Shown here piece after piece: positions 11,308 to 22,651 of a stretch of 64,000 bases of DNA. The stretch is from Eustoma russellianum. Taxonomy: Eukaryota; Streptophyta; Magnoliopsida; Gentianales; Gentianaceae. The position numbers were made by a program, and so were the translations under genes. The stretch is from assembly GCA_036186865.1 (NCBI GenBank), contig AP025043.1, forward strand, positions 32,299,236-32,363,235, written 5' to 3'. Position 1 is the stretch's first letter. Every line of letters starts with the position of its first letter. The notes beneath the pieces were generated by a model. The model was not told where the DNA came from. It saw only the letters and a list, made by a program, of their open reading frames with translations, and ran no database searches.

Positions 11308-11536
11308 AAAATAAAGGGGGAGAGAAAGCATGATTTAAGGGGGAGAGAGATCTAATTGATAGGGGGAGCGATTCTAATTGATACTGATTCCATAAATCAA
11401 GGGGGAGCGATAGCATAGATTCTAATTAATAGGGGGAGAGAGATTCTAATTGATACTTATTCCATAAATCAAGGGGGAGTGCTTGCATTTAAATCATGTA
11501 CATGAGTTATTTTGAAAATTGTCAAAAGGGGGAGAT
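11308..11536 (+). promoter_or_regulatory. Multiple polypurine tracts of Sire1
   Basis: Seven copies of an AGGGGGAG core occur between pol and the LTR (for example AAATAAAGGGGGAGAG, TTAAGGGGGAGAG, TAGGGGGAGCG). The last, AAAAGGGGGAGAT, touches the LTR. Repeated PPT-like motifs are known from Sireviruses. Only the last is expected to prime plus-strand synthesis; the role of the rest is unknown. There is no room for an envelope-like gene here. Confidence 0.88.
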
Positions 11537-11751
11537 TGTAGAGAAAAAGGGGTTTGAGTGATTTCAAAATATGTGACTTAAATGAATGACATAAAACGTG
11601 CATGATATAAACAAACGTGTGCATGATATTGCTTATTACTTGCCTTATTTAGCCCATATATAATGTTGCCGTGCTAACGAGCCATGAAGCATTAAAGCTT
11701 ACATCATATGGCAAAAATTTGTTGTGTTTACACTATTTTCAGGTGCCACCA

Positions 11752-11776
11752 TTAATGAACTAAACTAGTTCATTAA
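11752..11776 (+). promoter_or_regulatory. LTR palindrome (TTAATGAACTA type)
   Basis: TTAATGAACTA-AAC-TAGTTCATTAA has perfect 11-bp arms. The same palindrome recurs in every complete Sire3 LTR (for example 26551-26575). It is a candidate cis element. Confidence 0.7.
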
Positions 11777-12816
11777 GTGAAGTACTTAGTTAATTAAACT
11801 AAGTAGTTCATTAAAGGAAGCTACATTTGGAAAAGGCACAAAGGGAACAAGGCTAAGGAATGAAAGTCTCCTCCTCCTCTCCTTATTAAATATGCACGCC
11901 ATACATACATATATATACATATATTTTCAGATTTTTTGAAAAAGGCACATACACATGTATTCCAACATACTACCGACACGTTATATATTTTACGTACGTA
12001 CGTTAACGTCACACCATCATACTTAACTCATATTTATGAGTATATTCAGGTCTTATATTATATGATATAAGTCATGGTGATGACAAATTAAATACGACAC
12101 GTTAAAAGGTTCTAAACCGAAAATTGTCGTATCGGACGAATACCGAAACTTTGCCAACGTGTCACGTACTTGCCATAAATAAATGGCCAGCACCTATACT
12201 TCAAAAATATGTATAATTTTCGTGGCTAGGGTGATACTTTCAGCCATAAAATCATTCCATGTTGGCACACACAAATCACCCCACATTAAGGCCAAAATGT
12301 GAAGATTCCAATTTTAATTTTGTCACATGTTAATGGAGCCACTTTAGACCAGCCAAGTGCTGAGATATAAACTATATATTATATATATTATGTGTAACAT
12401 AATACATATAACATGTGCACAAAGTTGGAATTTAATTAGAGAAAAATTGGGTAATCGATAAATATCGAAAATTCCGTTTTCTACATACGCAATGCATGGA
12501 ACATTTTTGGAACATCATACGACACGTATCTAGACACTTTTTACATATAACATACATCTTAAAGTGTTCTACAAAATTAAATTAAGGGCTGATTGGAATA
12601 TAACATGTGTATTATTAAATGTGCACTATTTTACAAAGTTAGCAAAAATAAAATTTCAGCACATGCATATACATCATCCACGCCACCTACAGCTGAGATG
12701 GAGCCTATGTGGAGCCTTGTTGGCATATTGATTGGTCAAGAATCAAGCATACAATGTTGATAACATAAATGAAGAAGCCACACAAGGTAACAATTCAAAT
12801 TTTATCTCATTTGTAA

Positions 12817-13170
12817 CACATGCTGAAAATTTCAGCATGTGCTAATAGGCTGGCCGAATTTTGATGCTTAATGAGACATATTTTATCATCTTGAATTATG
12901 TGATTAATTGGAAGATATTTTGGAAGCATTTTGAATAATTTTCAAAGCCATAAAATGTGATCTTTTGTATGTCACACATGCTGAAATTTTTCAGCATGTG
13001 TACAATATGTCTTGGCCGAATATGTGGTCTTAAGGGTGTCCAAATCCATTTCCAATTTAATAAGGATATTTGCCATCAATTGATGAGTTATTTTAAATAG
13101 AAAAATCAAAGAAAAATGGAAGTTATTTGAATTATCCCACTAAGTAACACATGCTGAAATTTCAGCATGT
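12817..13170 (+). repeat. Three spaced ACATGCTGAAA dyads in the Sire1 LTR
   Basis: Near-perfect palindromes ACATGCTGAAA/TTTCAGCATGT lie at 12817-12841, 12974-13001 and 13149-13170. Each is followed by a TGGCCGAAT-containing stretch. The spacing is about 157 and 173 bp, so this looks like an old triplicated module. The Sire3 LTRs carry a single, less perfect copy (for example 25509-25535). Confidence 0.75.
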
Positions 13171-14578
13171 TAACTAGCATTATGGCCGAATTTTTTCCCT
13201 TTTTGTGAGAAGTTTTGTCTTGCAAAATTTATGTGGCAATCTTGTGTAGTATGGAAATTATTCTATGTTGATTTTGGCACATGTTTTGAGTGATATATTC
13301 AGATTTTTCCAAGTCATCAATGATGACAACATTCAACCTATCATGAAGTGCCAAGTAAGCAAAGCTTAAATGATCATCCAATGAGAAGATGCCAAGTAAG
13401 CAAGACCATGTCACAATGATGTCTTACATTCTCCCAAGGACTTAGAAGATAATTTTCAAGAGGGGGAGGACACCTAGGGGGGGCGGCTGCAAGCATTAAA
13501 AGGAAAGAAGATGAGAAAAAACAAGACAAGAACAAGCATTGCAAAATCAAGTGATCAAAACGCCTAGCCTCTCTTCTTCTACTCTTCTTTCTTTCTTCTT
13601 CTTGAAAGCCTATTATATTCATATTTTCAATCTTGAATAGGCTTGTTATAGACCACCACATATTCTATATCTTTGTAAAAGATTGATCAAGGTGTGATCA
13701 ATCTTCATTCTTGCGAGGTGGTGGTGTTTGTGCGAATTGTATTCATCGTACAAGGTTTGTAAAGGGTTGGAGTTAGTGTGTAACTCTATCAACCCTGTGG
13801 TAAGGTGTATTGCGTGTGTGTGACTAGTGTGAACCAAGGAAGGTGTTCCTTGAAGACTGGAGTAGGTTGTTTATAACCGAACCAGTATAAAATTCTCCGT
13901 GCCATTTACTTTCAGCATTTATTTTCTGCTACTGCACAGTTTACTCTTTTTGTTTGTATTCGTAAAAATAGTAAATGACTTTCAAAAATCACGAAAATTT
14001 CCAGAAACATACCCACACGTATTAGGGTTAATTTGGCACAAGTTTCAACCCTTTTGGATAAGGATAAGTCGATCAAGCATCAAAAGTCCTCAGACTAGTG
14101 CAGTCTGATTTTCAGACTTGCAAAGGTTGAGACTTTCATAGTAATTGACCAACTTTCCAAAAGAATTTTGCGAAACTGTTTCAAACCACTTAAATATAGT
14201 ATATAAGGAGTTAGTGAATAAAATTTCAGAGCATTTGGACTTACACACAAATAGGAATAAATTTTTCAAAACCGTCTACCGTTTCTGGCAGATTCGCGCA
14301 ATCTGATCACCAATGGTTTTTGAAAGGGTTAAAGGTTGAATTTAAATTTGAAATTTTTAAGGGACCCTCATAACATCTGAGGCTAAGTTCTCTCAAAATT
14401 TCAGAATTTTTGGAGACCTATAACCTGGTTTTAAAAACGTTTTAAAACTGGTCCTGAAAACAGAATCTGTTTTCAGAAGTTGAGTTGTTTAGTTTTAAAC
14501 AAATTTTAACAACCACACTTTCCGCACCACCTATTCAACCCTCCCTCCCCCTTCTAGTGGTGCCTTGCAGATCCTACA

Positions 14579-15295
14579 GGATGATGATGGAATGGAAGCT
14601 TTGAGTTTCTTGGAGAGAGAGAGGGGTGTGATGGGAGGAGTTGAGTGATAAGTGTAACATGAGATAAGAAACCAAGATGAATTGTATTTTATGGTTGGAG
14701 GGGAGGCCTTGGCCGGATGGAGTAGGAAAGAAGTAATGATGGGGAATCCCTTGGATTATGAGGATGTGAAGAGGAAAAAGGAATTGCATGCAGTTAGAGT
14801 GGGAGAATCGTCTTACCATGTGTAAGACTTGAAATGATTAAGGTAAAATAAAATAAAAGAAAGCATAGAAAATATTGGAGAAAATGAAGAGAGGGGGGAG
14901 GCGGATAGGGAGGTGGGGAGAGGAAAGATTTGTGCATGAAATTTCATTTGTGGATTCTTGTCTTGTGTAAGAAAAGGAATGATTAGATTGAAGATTAAAT
15001 AAAACAAATGTATGAAAATTGGAGGAAAATAGAGGGAGGGGCCGGATGGGGTAGGAAGCAAGTGGGATTTGAATTTCCTGTTTTATCCTTCTATAAGTGA
15101 CATTTTCTTTTCCTTTTATTTAATTCCTAAATAGAGTTGTACCAATTCTCTTTATTTATAATTCATTAACCTATACTCATTAGATTATTTTGAAGGTTCT
15201 AATATTTATTTAAGTAACCTTTACACACTGTATCCTAATTTACTCCATTACAACAAAATTTATTCTAAACACGTAATGGGGGTTGGGATATAATA
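14579..15295. other. Unassigned 717-bp segment with degenerate repeats
   Basis: It lies between the end of the Sire1 LTR and the first recognisable base of the Sire2 5' LTR. It holds about three loose copies of a roughly 150-170 bp unit, starting near 14655, 14818 and 14965. They share TGTAAGA...GAATGATTA-like text and a purine-rich block with GGCCGGATGG. No credible ORF is present. It may be host DNA or the remains of the missing first 1.1 kb of the Sire2 LTR. Confidence 0.5.
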
Positions 15296-16767
15296 GTACA
15301 AGTGGACCAATCAAATACAAGCTAGTTGGCGAAATTGGCAACTTGGAAAATTCAAAAGGTTGACAACGGCTATATGCTTGAGATTGGAGCTGATTTTTGT
15401 TCCAACTTTCAGCCATTGCTTGACCTATTCTCATGGGAAAACATTGAGGGTATAATGGAGGAATATGCCATCTTATCCTTGGGTATTATCTTAACATTTT
15501 CCAAGCCATTTTTCAAGACAAAAATTCGGCCATTACAAGTGCAAAGGTGGACCAATCACGTTTTTTTATGTTGCCATGAGTTCACAGTGTTTATGTGGCC
15601 AACTAATGATGTGAAGACAACTAGGACTTGATGATGAAGATGGTGATACATAAGAGTTCTTATCTTTCAGGCCTATATCTCACTATAAATAGGAGGCAAA
15701 TGTTAAGAAGAGAATACACACTTGAAAGCTAAAGTTGAAGATCATTCTTGCTATTCTCTTCTTGTTCTTGATTCATTCCTTGTATCTAAGGTGTGTCATT
15801 TCTTGTTGTTGTTGAGCTACATTATACACACCTCTCTTGGAGGTTTTGTAAGATTGGTTAGCCAAGTTTATAAGGCTATACCAATAGGTGGTAAAGGTGT
15901 TGCAATCAAGAGTTGCATGGAGATGTTCATTCAAGTCTTGAATATGGTTGGTGTTTAACCCAAGGATCAAGCTTGGTTCTTGTTGTATTTGTGTTTATTT
16001 TATAGTGAAATCCAAGGAAAGGTGTTCCTTGGGACTGGAGTACTTCATATTGACCAAACCAGGATAAATCTTTGCTGTTCTTGTCTTCTTTCTATTTTTT
16101 TTGTTTTTCTGTCCATTTTCACTGCATTTCTCATCCAATTTCACGTCTTAAAAAAATAGCAAAACACTTTCCAAATTCGTGATTTTTGGTGAAGTTATAC
16201 GTGAGAATTTAAGTTTTCATATGCAACAAGAATCACTTGATTTGAGCAAAGGAAAGTTAGTCTTTCAGTCGTTGCAAAATAACTGCTCCATTCTGGCTGT
16301 AATCTGCCAAGTTTCAAGAACACTTACATTCTGAATTGATCAAGAATAGTTTCAGGTGAGGGCTTTTTTGAAACATACACTAGATATTCTAAGGAGTATT
16401 TTTACATAAAGATCAACCTTTTTGATTGAGTATTTAAAGAGAAACATGTTTTCAAAGTTCATCACTATTCTGTCACATTCTGTCCAGATTGACCATCTGA
16501 ATCTTTTTATTTGGTTTAAGGGACAAAAGATCTTATTTTTGTCTCTTTTTTGGACAGCATTTAGTCAAGACATTGAGATTAATTTCTGGAAAGTTTCTTA
16601 ATTTTTGGAGTTGTGTACACTAAGTTTTGAATTTTTCAAAAACAGGTACTAAATCTGAGGAGGTCTCAGATTCTGTTTTCAAAGGGGATTTAATTCTAGG
16701 ATAATAGTGTAATTTCCGATAACCACTATTCATCGCAACCTCTAGTAGTGTTTACTGCAGTCCAACA
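15296..16767 (+). repeat. Partial 5' LTR of Sire2
   Basis: It starts at GTACAAGTGGACCAATC, shared with 23775, and ends TGCAGTCCAACA just before the PBS. The left ~1.1 kb of the LTR, present in the 3' copy (22652-23772), is missing here. A GGTGTTCCTT...CTGGAGTA block near 16022 is also found in the Sire1 and Sire3 LTRs. Confidence 0.8.
15684..15691 (+). promoter_or_regulatory. TATA box of Sire2 5' LTR
   Basis: CTATAAATAGGAGG is a textbook plant TATA box about 1.08 kb before the LTR end. Transcription would begin about 30 bp downstream. The matching part of the 3' LTR is lost because the LTR is cut at 24154. Confidence 0.65.
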
Positions 16768-16769
16768 AT

Positions 16770-16781
16770 TAGTATCAGAGC
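16770..16781 (+). promoter_or_regulatory. Primer binding site of Sire2
   Basis: TAGTATCAGAGC is 11 of 12 to the initiator tRNA-Met PBS, 2 nt after the LTR end. It has one G to A change. Confidence 0.8.
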
Positions 16782-16886
16782 GAGGCCAACACTCTAAGAA
16801 GCAAGATTCAACACCATACGAAGAAGACAAGGCCAAGAAACAACAATTCATAGTAGCCCGATTATCTCAAATCAAAGGTACATAAA

Positions 16887-17690
16887 ATGACCATAATTTC
16901 TCCGAGAGGTGAGTTGGATGGTATGTCTACCCAACGTCATCCTCTTTTTGATGGAAATAATTTTGTTCATTGGAAACTTAGAACGAAGCTATTCTTAATG
17001 GCTATAGACATCGATTTATGGTATATAGTTGAAGACGGGAGCACATTCCAATCAAAGTTGTACAAGTAAACGGTGTAACACAGGAAGTAGAAAAGTGTAA
17101 AAGTGAATGGTCATCCGAAGATAAAAAGAAAATGTCTATGAAACTAAAGCTATGCAATTGCTTTTAAATGGATTTACGACTTCTAAAGCAGGATATGTGT
17201 CAAAATCACACTAGCGCACACGATATCTAGAAATCACTAGAATTAAAGCATGAAGGTACTAGCGGTGTAAAAGAGTCTAAAATAAACATGCTTATAGCTG
17301 AAATAAAATCGTTTAAAATGTTGGCAAACGAATCCATTACATCTATGGATTTTAGAATTACTAACATCTTCAATGCCCTTGAAGCTTTAGGTAAATCGTT
17401 TACCAACAACAAGAAAGTTCAAAAGGTGCTACGAAGCCTTCCCGCTGAATGGGATCCGAAAGTCACGCCAATTGAAGAAACAAAATCACTCACAAAAATG
17501 GACGAATTAATCGGCTCACTTAAATTTTGTGAGGTAAAAATGAACCAACGAAAATCCGAGTCATCTAAATCATCCGGTAAGTATATTGCTTTCAAATCCA
17601 CTGAGTCACATATAAATAATGATGATAATAATAGTGATAATGAATTAGACGATGATTTTAATGATAGCAAGAAAACTTAGAAAGTTTTTC
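16887..17690 (+). pseudogene. Sire2 Gag, UBN2 domain (broken)
   Basis: Copia-type Gag, the capsid-forming protein. It starts at ATG 16887 with RHPLFDGNNFVHWKLRTKLFL, then DIDLWYIVEDG. A stop at 17067 and a frame-broken stretch follow. It resumes at 17288 with MLIAEIKSFKMLANESITSM, RITNIFNALEALGKSF, KKVQKVLRSLPAEWDPKVT and TKMDELIGSLKFCE, the typical UBN2 order. An Asn/Asp-rich tail ends at a stop at 17680. Zinc-knuckle and coiled-coil parts follow in other frames. Confidence 0.88.
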
Positions 17691-18640
17691 AAAAGGCCTA
17701 ATAGGAATGGAAAAAAATCTTCTTCTACTTCTACTCAACTTAGCAAAAACAATTCGAATAACTCTAATAATACCAAGTGGTATAATAAATTGCTAAAATA
17801 CTACGAACGTGGGCAAAAAGAACATATTTCTTACAATTGTCTGACAAAGAAAAATAACAACAAGAAGAATAATAATAACAATAAACAAGATAAGGAGGCA
17901 CAAAAGCCAAGGCAAATGAGTCCAAGTCGAGAAGAGGCAAGCGAGCAATGAAGGCGAGCACGTGGAGCGACTCGTCTGACTAAGAATCCGACACTGAGGA
18001 AGCTCAAATTTGCTTTGTATTCAACGAGGTAAGTTATTCATCTGATGTAAATTCTGATAATGAAATGTCATTCGATGAAATGTACAAAGAATTTTTAAAG
18101 GTGCATGCTCACTGTAAAAGGTTGTCTAAAGAGAAAAAAACTAACTGAAGAAAATGACAAGTTGAAGACGTCCAACTTGGAATTTTCCGATCAGTTAGAA
18201 TCTTTTAAATAAGAGTCTACAAATACTCTTGACTCTTTAGAAATTAAAATTGAGTCATATCGGAAAAATGAACATGCATTAAAAATTGAAAATAGCTTGT
18301 TAAAATCTAAGTTAGATAATTGTGAAAAAGAAATTTCTCAACTTAAATCATCTAAACTAGACTTAGAAAAAAAATGTGAGAACAATTTAAGTCGGGAACT
18401 AACATGCTAGACACACTTATATCGTCACAAAAATATGAAAATGATATAACTGGATTAGGATATAAAGAAGAAAATGTCCAAGTAGATAAAAATACTAAGT
18501 TTGTGTCATCAAGTATTAAACAACCTTATAAAGCAACAAAAATAAATTCAACTTTACCTGCTACTCCTTCTTCTGCTTATTCCAAGTTAAAATGCAGCAT
18601 ATACCTACAAAAGCAACTAGCAAAACTTTGCATGTAGACA
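17691..18640 (+). pseudogene. Sire2 Gag tail: zinc-knuckle remnant and coiled coil
   Basis: The CCHC knuckle can be traced at about 17790-17840 (YYERGQKEHISYNC), with the first two Cys lost. After a Lys/Asn-rich stretch comes a long heptad-like region (about 18110-18400: LTEENDKLKTSNLEF, KIENSLLKSKLDNCEK). It is broken by stops at about 18211 and 18407. It ends with MLDTLISSQKYENDITGLGYKEEN, given here as three adjoining blocks (MLDTLISSQ, KYENDITG, LGYKEEN). The same block survives in the Sire3 bodies. A coiled coil after the knuckle is normal for Sireviruses. Confidence 0.82.
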
Positions 18641-20149
18641 ACCTAGAAATTATGCCTATGTGTATACAAATGTATCTAGACAAAATCAAATGCATCCAAC
18701 TTATTATGAACCTAAGTATAGGCATCATTCACATAAGACTTATAGGAATGCATATGAACACAAATACATAGCGCCCATTCAAGAAACAAAATCATATGGC
18801 CTTATACACACTGTCAAAATCAGCCACTTTATAATAATTATCAACCAAGGTATAACATGTGTAACATTATATCATCTTTTAAATGGAATGGCCAATTACG
18901 TGTTAATCCACTTTATTCAGCTAATGTCAAATATATGCCCAGAAGGCACATCCAAGTTTGAATACCTAAGGGATATTTAAACAAGGATGGTGCCCCTAAC
19001 ATTCAAGGACCCAAGTAAAGGGTACCTAAAACTTTGTCTCCATTGTAGGAAAATCGTAAGGAATGCAAGAAGGAGCCAAAGTCAAAGAATCTAAAAACCA
19101 AGTGGTTTTTAGATAGTGGGTGATCAAGACACATGACAGGTGACCCCAAACTATTCACTGAGCTGGAACAAATCGAGAATAAAGGAAAGGTGGCATTCGG
19201 TGACAACAACAAAGGAAAGATTGTTGGAAAAGGGACAATTGAGGATCCTAACACAATTCAAATACGAAATGTGTTGTTACCAAGTAGTCTTTCATACAAT
19301 TTACTTAGTATTTCACAACTTATTGATTGTGGATACAATGTTTCATTTCTTCCTACTTCTTGTGATATAATAAATGATAAGAAAGAAATCGTATTAAAAG
19401 GAAATAGGGATGATAATATTTATACTCTTTTTTTAGATAATATGTTAGATGGTAAGGTTAAGTATTTAATATCACATGACTTAGATGTGAACTTATGGCA
19501 TAGACGACTAGGCCATATAGGAATTTCAACTATTGAGAAATTATCAAAGAAGAATCTAATCAGATGTATGCGTAAGTTAGACATTAATAATTTTCAACTA
19601 TGTGAAACATGTATTAAAGGAAAACATATTAAAGAAACACTAAAACTAAAACATAAAGTGAGTACTAGTCATGTACTATAATTGCTTCGCCTAGACTTAT
19701 TTGGCCCAAGTAGGACAAGAAGTCTAGGTGGACACTACTATGTATGTGTCATAGTAGATGATTACTCATGATACACATGGACAATGTTCTTAACACACAA
19801 AGACGATGCTCCATTGGCAATCGAAACTCTTATCAAGCAACTTGAAAATCTTTACAAAGAAAATACTAAAAGAATTAAAAGGTGTAGAGGTGGAGAATTT
19901 AAAAATAAAGATGTAATCAAGTTTTGTGAATTACATGGAATTAAACATGAATTCTCACCACCTAGAGCACCACAACTCAATGGAGTTGTTGAACGTAAAA
20001 ATAGAACAATTCAAGAAATTGCTAGAACAATGTTATGTGAAAATAAAGTACCAAAATATTTATGGGCTGAAGCTGTTAGTTGTGCATGTTATATTGTAAA
20101 TAGGCTTTCAATTAGAAAGAAGTTAAACAAACACCATATGAATTATTAA
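18641..20149 (+). pseudogene. Sire2 protease remnant, GAG-pre-integrase and integrase
   Basis: Bases 18641-19080 hold the end of Gag, with no clear domain. The aspartic protease site at about 19107-19135 reads WFLDSG, stop, SRHMTGD. GAG-pre-integrase and the integrase zinc finger follow (19133-19681) with LWHRRLGHIG and CETCIKGKH, so HHCC is intact. After a stop at 19681 the catalytic core continues with LDLFGP, VIVDDYS, stop, WTMFLTHKDDA. The second Asp of the DDE triad, normally in SDRGGEF, is replaced (RCRGGEF). The Glu is kept (NGVVERKNRT). The integrase would therefore be inactive. The frame is lost near 20130. Confidence 0.88.
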
Positions 20150-22286
20150 ATAATAGACAACCTAAGGTAAATTATCTTACAGTTTTTAGATGTAGGTGTT
20201 TTGTGTTGAACACTGAGGATAATCTACACAAATTTGAACAAAAGTCTGTTGAATGCATACTTGTTGGTTATTCAACTAACTCAAGAGCGTATATGTGTTA
20301 TAATCATGCATCTAGAAAGATAGTGGAATGCATACATGTGAAATTCAATGAGAATGCATGTTTTGAAGTTAGTGATAAAACTCAACATAAACAACAGGGT
20401 AATGTTGAAAATATGTTTGATGAAGATGATGTATTACTTGAGCCCGTTCATGATCATCTAGAACCAAATCCCCCTGAACAAGACATGCATGAACCCTTAG
20501 GTGAAATAAATGAAGAAATTTTTCAATTGAAAGATAATACAACTAACTTGCAAGATGATCCAATTGTATACTATAATGTTCACACTAATGGAACATTTGA
20601 ACAAGATGAGGGTGAACCTAGTCAACCTTGAAATTGGTGGCTTATAAAAGATAAACATAAACACCCTAAAGAATTGATTATTGGGAATCCAAGTGATGGG
20701 GTTAGAACTCGTAGAAACATAAGTCAACCTGCAGGATATAGCTTAATCTCACACTTAGAACCTAAGAATGTTAAAGAGGCCTTAGGTGATATATCATGGA
20801 TAGATGTCATGCCTGAGGAATTGAACCAATTTACCAGAAACAACGTGTGGGACTTAGTACCTAAACCTGCAAATAAATCCATTATAGGTGTGAAATGGGT
20901 ATTTAGGAATAAGACAGATGAACAAGGAAATATTACAAGAAATAAGGCTAGGCTAGTCGCACAAGGTTATAATCAACAAAAAGGAATAGATTATGAAAAA
21001 ACCTTTGCACCCGTTGCATGCCTAGAAGAAATTAAATTTTACTTGCTATTGCAAGTTTAAGTAACATAAAGCTTTTTCAAATGGATGTCAGGAGTGCATT
21101 CTTGAATGGATACTTCCAAGAAGAATTTTTTTGTCAAACTATCCCCTGGATTTGAAGATCCAAAGAATCCAAACCATGTATACAAGCTTAAGAAAGCTTT
21201 ATATGGGTTGAAACAAGCTCCAAGAGCTTGGTATGATAGATTTGCAAACTTTCTTATTGCAAATATGTATCAAAGGGGGACCATAGACAACACACTATTT
21301 CTAAAAAGGAAAGACAATGATTTATTAATAGTCCAAATATATGTAGATGACATAATTTTTTGATCAACCAACCTTACCTTAGTAAAGGACTTCGAAGAGT
21401 GTATGAAGTCAGAATTTGAAAATGTCAATGGTAGGAGAGTTGAATTACTTCTTAGGTCTACAAATCAAACAAACCCCTCAAGGAATCCATGTTAGTAAAA
21501 TTAAGTATGTCAATGATATGATTAAGAAATTTGGATTTGAAGAGTTGAAACCAACACCTAATCCTTTGAGTGTTAGTACCAAACTAGACACAGATGAAAA
21601 TGGAAACCTTTTGATGACACACTATATAGGTCTATGATTGAATCATTGTTATATTTAACCGCGTCAAGACCTGATATCATGTTTAGTGCATGTATATGTG
21701 CTAGGTTTCAATCTTGTCCTAAGGTATCTCATTATAATGCAGTGAAAAAGATTTCTAGATATCTTAAACACACACCTCACTTAGGACTTTGGTATGATAG
21801 AAACGCTAAGTTGGAACTGTATGCTTATATTGATACTGATTATGATGGTTGCAAGTTAGAAAATCCACTAGCAATACATGTCAATTCATAGGAACCAACT
21901 TGATATCTTGGTTTTCTAAAAATCAAGCTAATGTAGCACTCTCTATCACTGAAGCTGAGTATATAGCCTTAAGTTTATGCACTACCCAAATACTTTGGCT
22001 TAAATAACAACTTAGTGATTTTGGCATTAAAATGAATAAGATTCCAATTTTCTGCAATAGCACAAGTGCGATCAGTCTTTCTCAGAATCTGGTACTTCAT
22101 TCTAAGGCCAAACACATTGAGGTAAGATATCATTTTCACCGTGACCATGTTCAAAATGAGGTTATAGTCATCAACCATATAAGAACTGATCATCAGGTTG
22201 TTGTTTTAACCAAACCCCTTAGTCGAGCCAGTTTTGAAAACTTACCAGCCAAGTTAGGTGTGATGACTTACGAAACAATTACGTAA
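20150..22286 (+). pseudogene. Sire2 integrase C-terminus, reverse transcriptase and RNase H
   Basis: 20203-20631 is the integrase tail (KFEQKSVECILVGYSTNSRAYM). RT starts near 20674 with [25 protein letters not shown], here given as [13 protein letters not shown] plus [10 protein letters not shown]. It then has [17 protein letters not shown]. After a shift near 21040 it continues with [32 protein letters not shown] and the catalytic YVDDIIF, followed by a stop at 21361. Then come [14 protein letters not shown] (after a 1-nt shift at about 21420), [16 protein letters not shown] and DTDYDGCK. The end is the RNase H block SITEAEYIALSL and KHIEVRYHFHRDHV. There are at least five frame breaks. The relationship to Sire1 is close throughout. 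Confidence 0.88.
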
Positions 22287-22651
22287 TTCTATCTTTTGCA
22301 CGATTTGCAAAATAAAGGGGGAGATAGAATAAGAACATGATTTTGGATTTTAAGTCATGATTTGGAGGTTGAATAATAAGTTAAGTTCAATTGGTATACG
22401 TTTTACTTTATGTTAAATTGGCTTGAAGCATAGGTTAAGGGGGAGAGTATAAGTTGAGGGGGAGCACATATGTTAAAAATGTATCTAACAAGAGTTTTGG
22501 GAGTTTGAAAACAATAGGTATAGAATTGGTGAGATGTTTAAAACAATTCAATTGGTATAAAATTAGTAGTTACGTGATAAAACAATTGGTAAAGAGTTGT
22601 GACATTAAAATCATGTAGGGTTAATTTGAAAATCATCTGAAAGGGAGAGAA
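22287..22651 (+). promoter_or_regulatory. Multiple polypurine tracts of Sire2
   Basis: Cores at about 22314 (AATAAAGGGGGAGATAG), 22437 (TTAAGGGGGAGAG), 22457 (TGAGGGGGAGCA) and the terminal GAAAGGGAGAGAA that touches the LTR. The tract is only about 360 bp, so there is no envelope-like ORF. Confidence 0.85.

Larger units (their letters stand above)
9923..14578 (+). mobile_element. Sirevirus-type Ty1-copia, 3' half (Sire1)
   Basis: It starts abruptly inside copia RT at the junction with gypsy R. It continues through RT and RNase H, a run of polypurine motifs and a 3.0-kb 3' LTR. The 5' LTR, gag, protease and integrase are missing from the window; they were presumably left of gypsy R and the LINE. 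Multiple polypurine motifs between pol and the LTR, and a long LTR with palindromes, are hallmarks of the Sirevirus genus. The base after the LTR begins GGATG, which would be its target duplication. Confidence 0.87.
11537..14578 (+). repeat. 3' LTR of Sire1 (3.04 kb)
   Basis: Starts TGTAGAGAAAAAGG after the PPT and ends GCAGATCCTACA. The ends, the GAACCAGTATAAA block near 13880 and the TTCATTAA palindromes match the minus-strand Sire3 LTRs, so this is the same lineage but diverged. It contains one 25-bp palindrome at 11752 and three copies of another dyad at 12817-13170. It has no coding potential I can support. Confidence 0.87.

Noticed and set aside
14579..15295. Unassigned segment as a MITE or DNA transposon
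   Set aside because: I could find no terminal inverted repeats or target duplication, only loose internal repeats.
22287..22651. Possible envelope-like gene between pol and the 3' LTR of the Sireviruses
   Set aside because: Only 290-365 bp separate pol from the LTR in Sire1 and Sire2, filled with polypurine motifs and no ORF.
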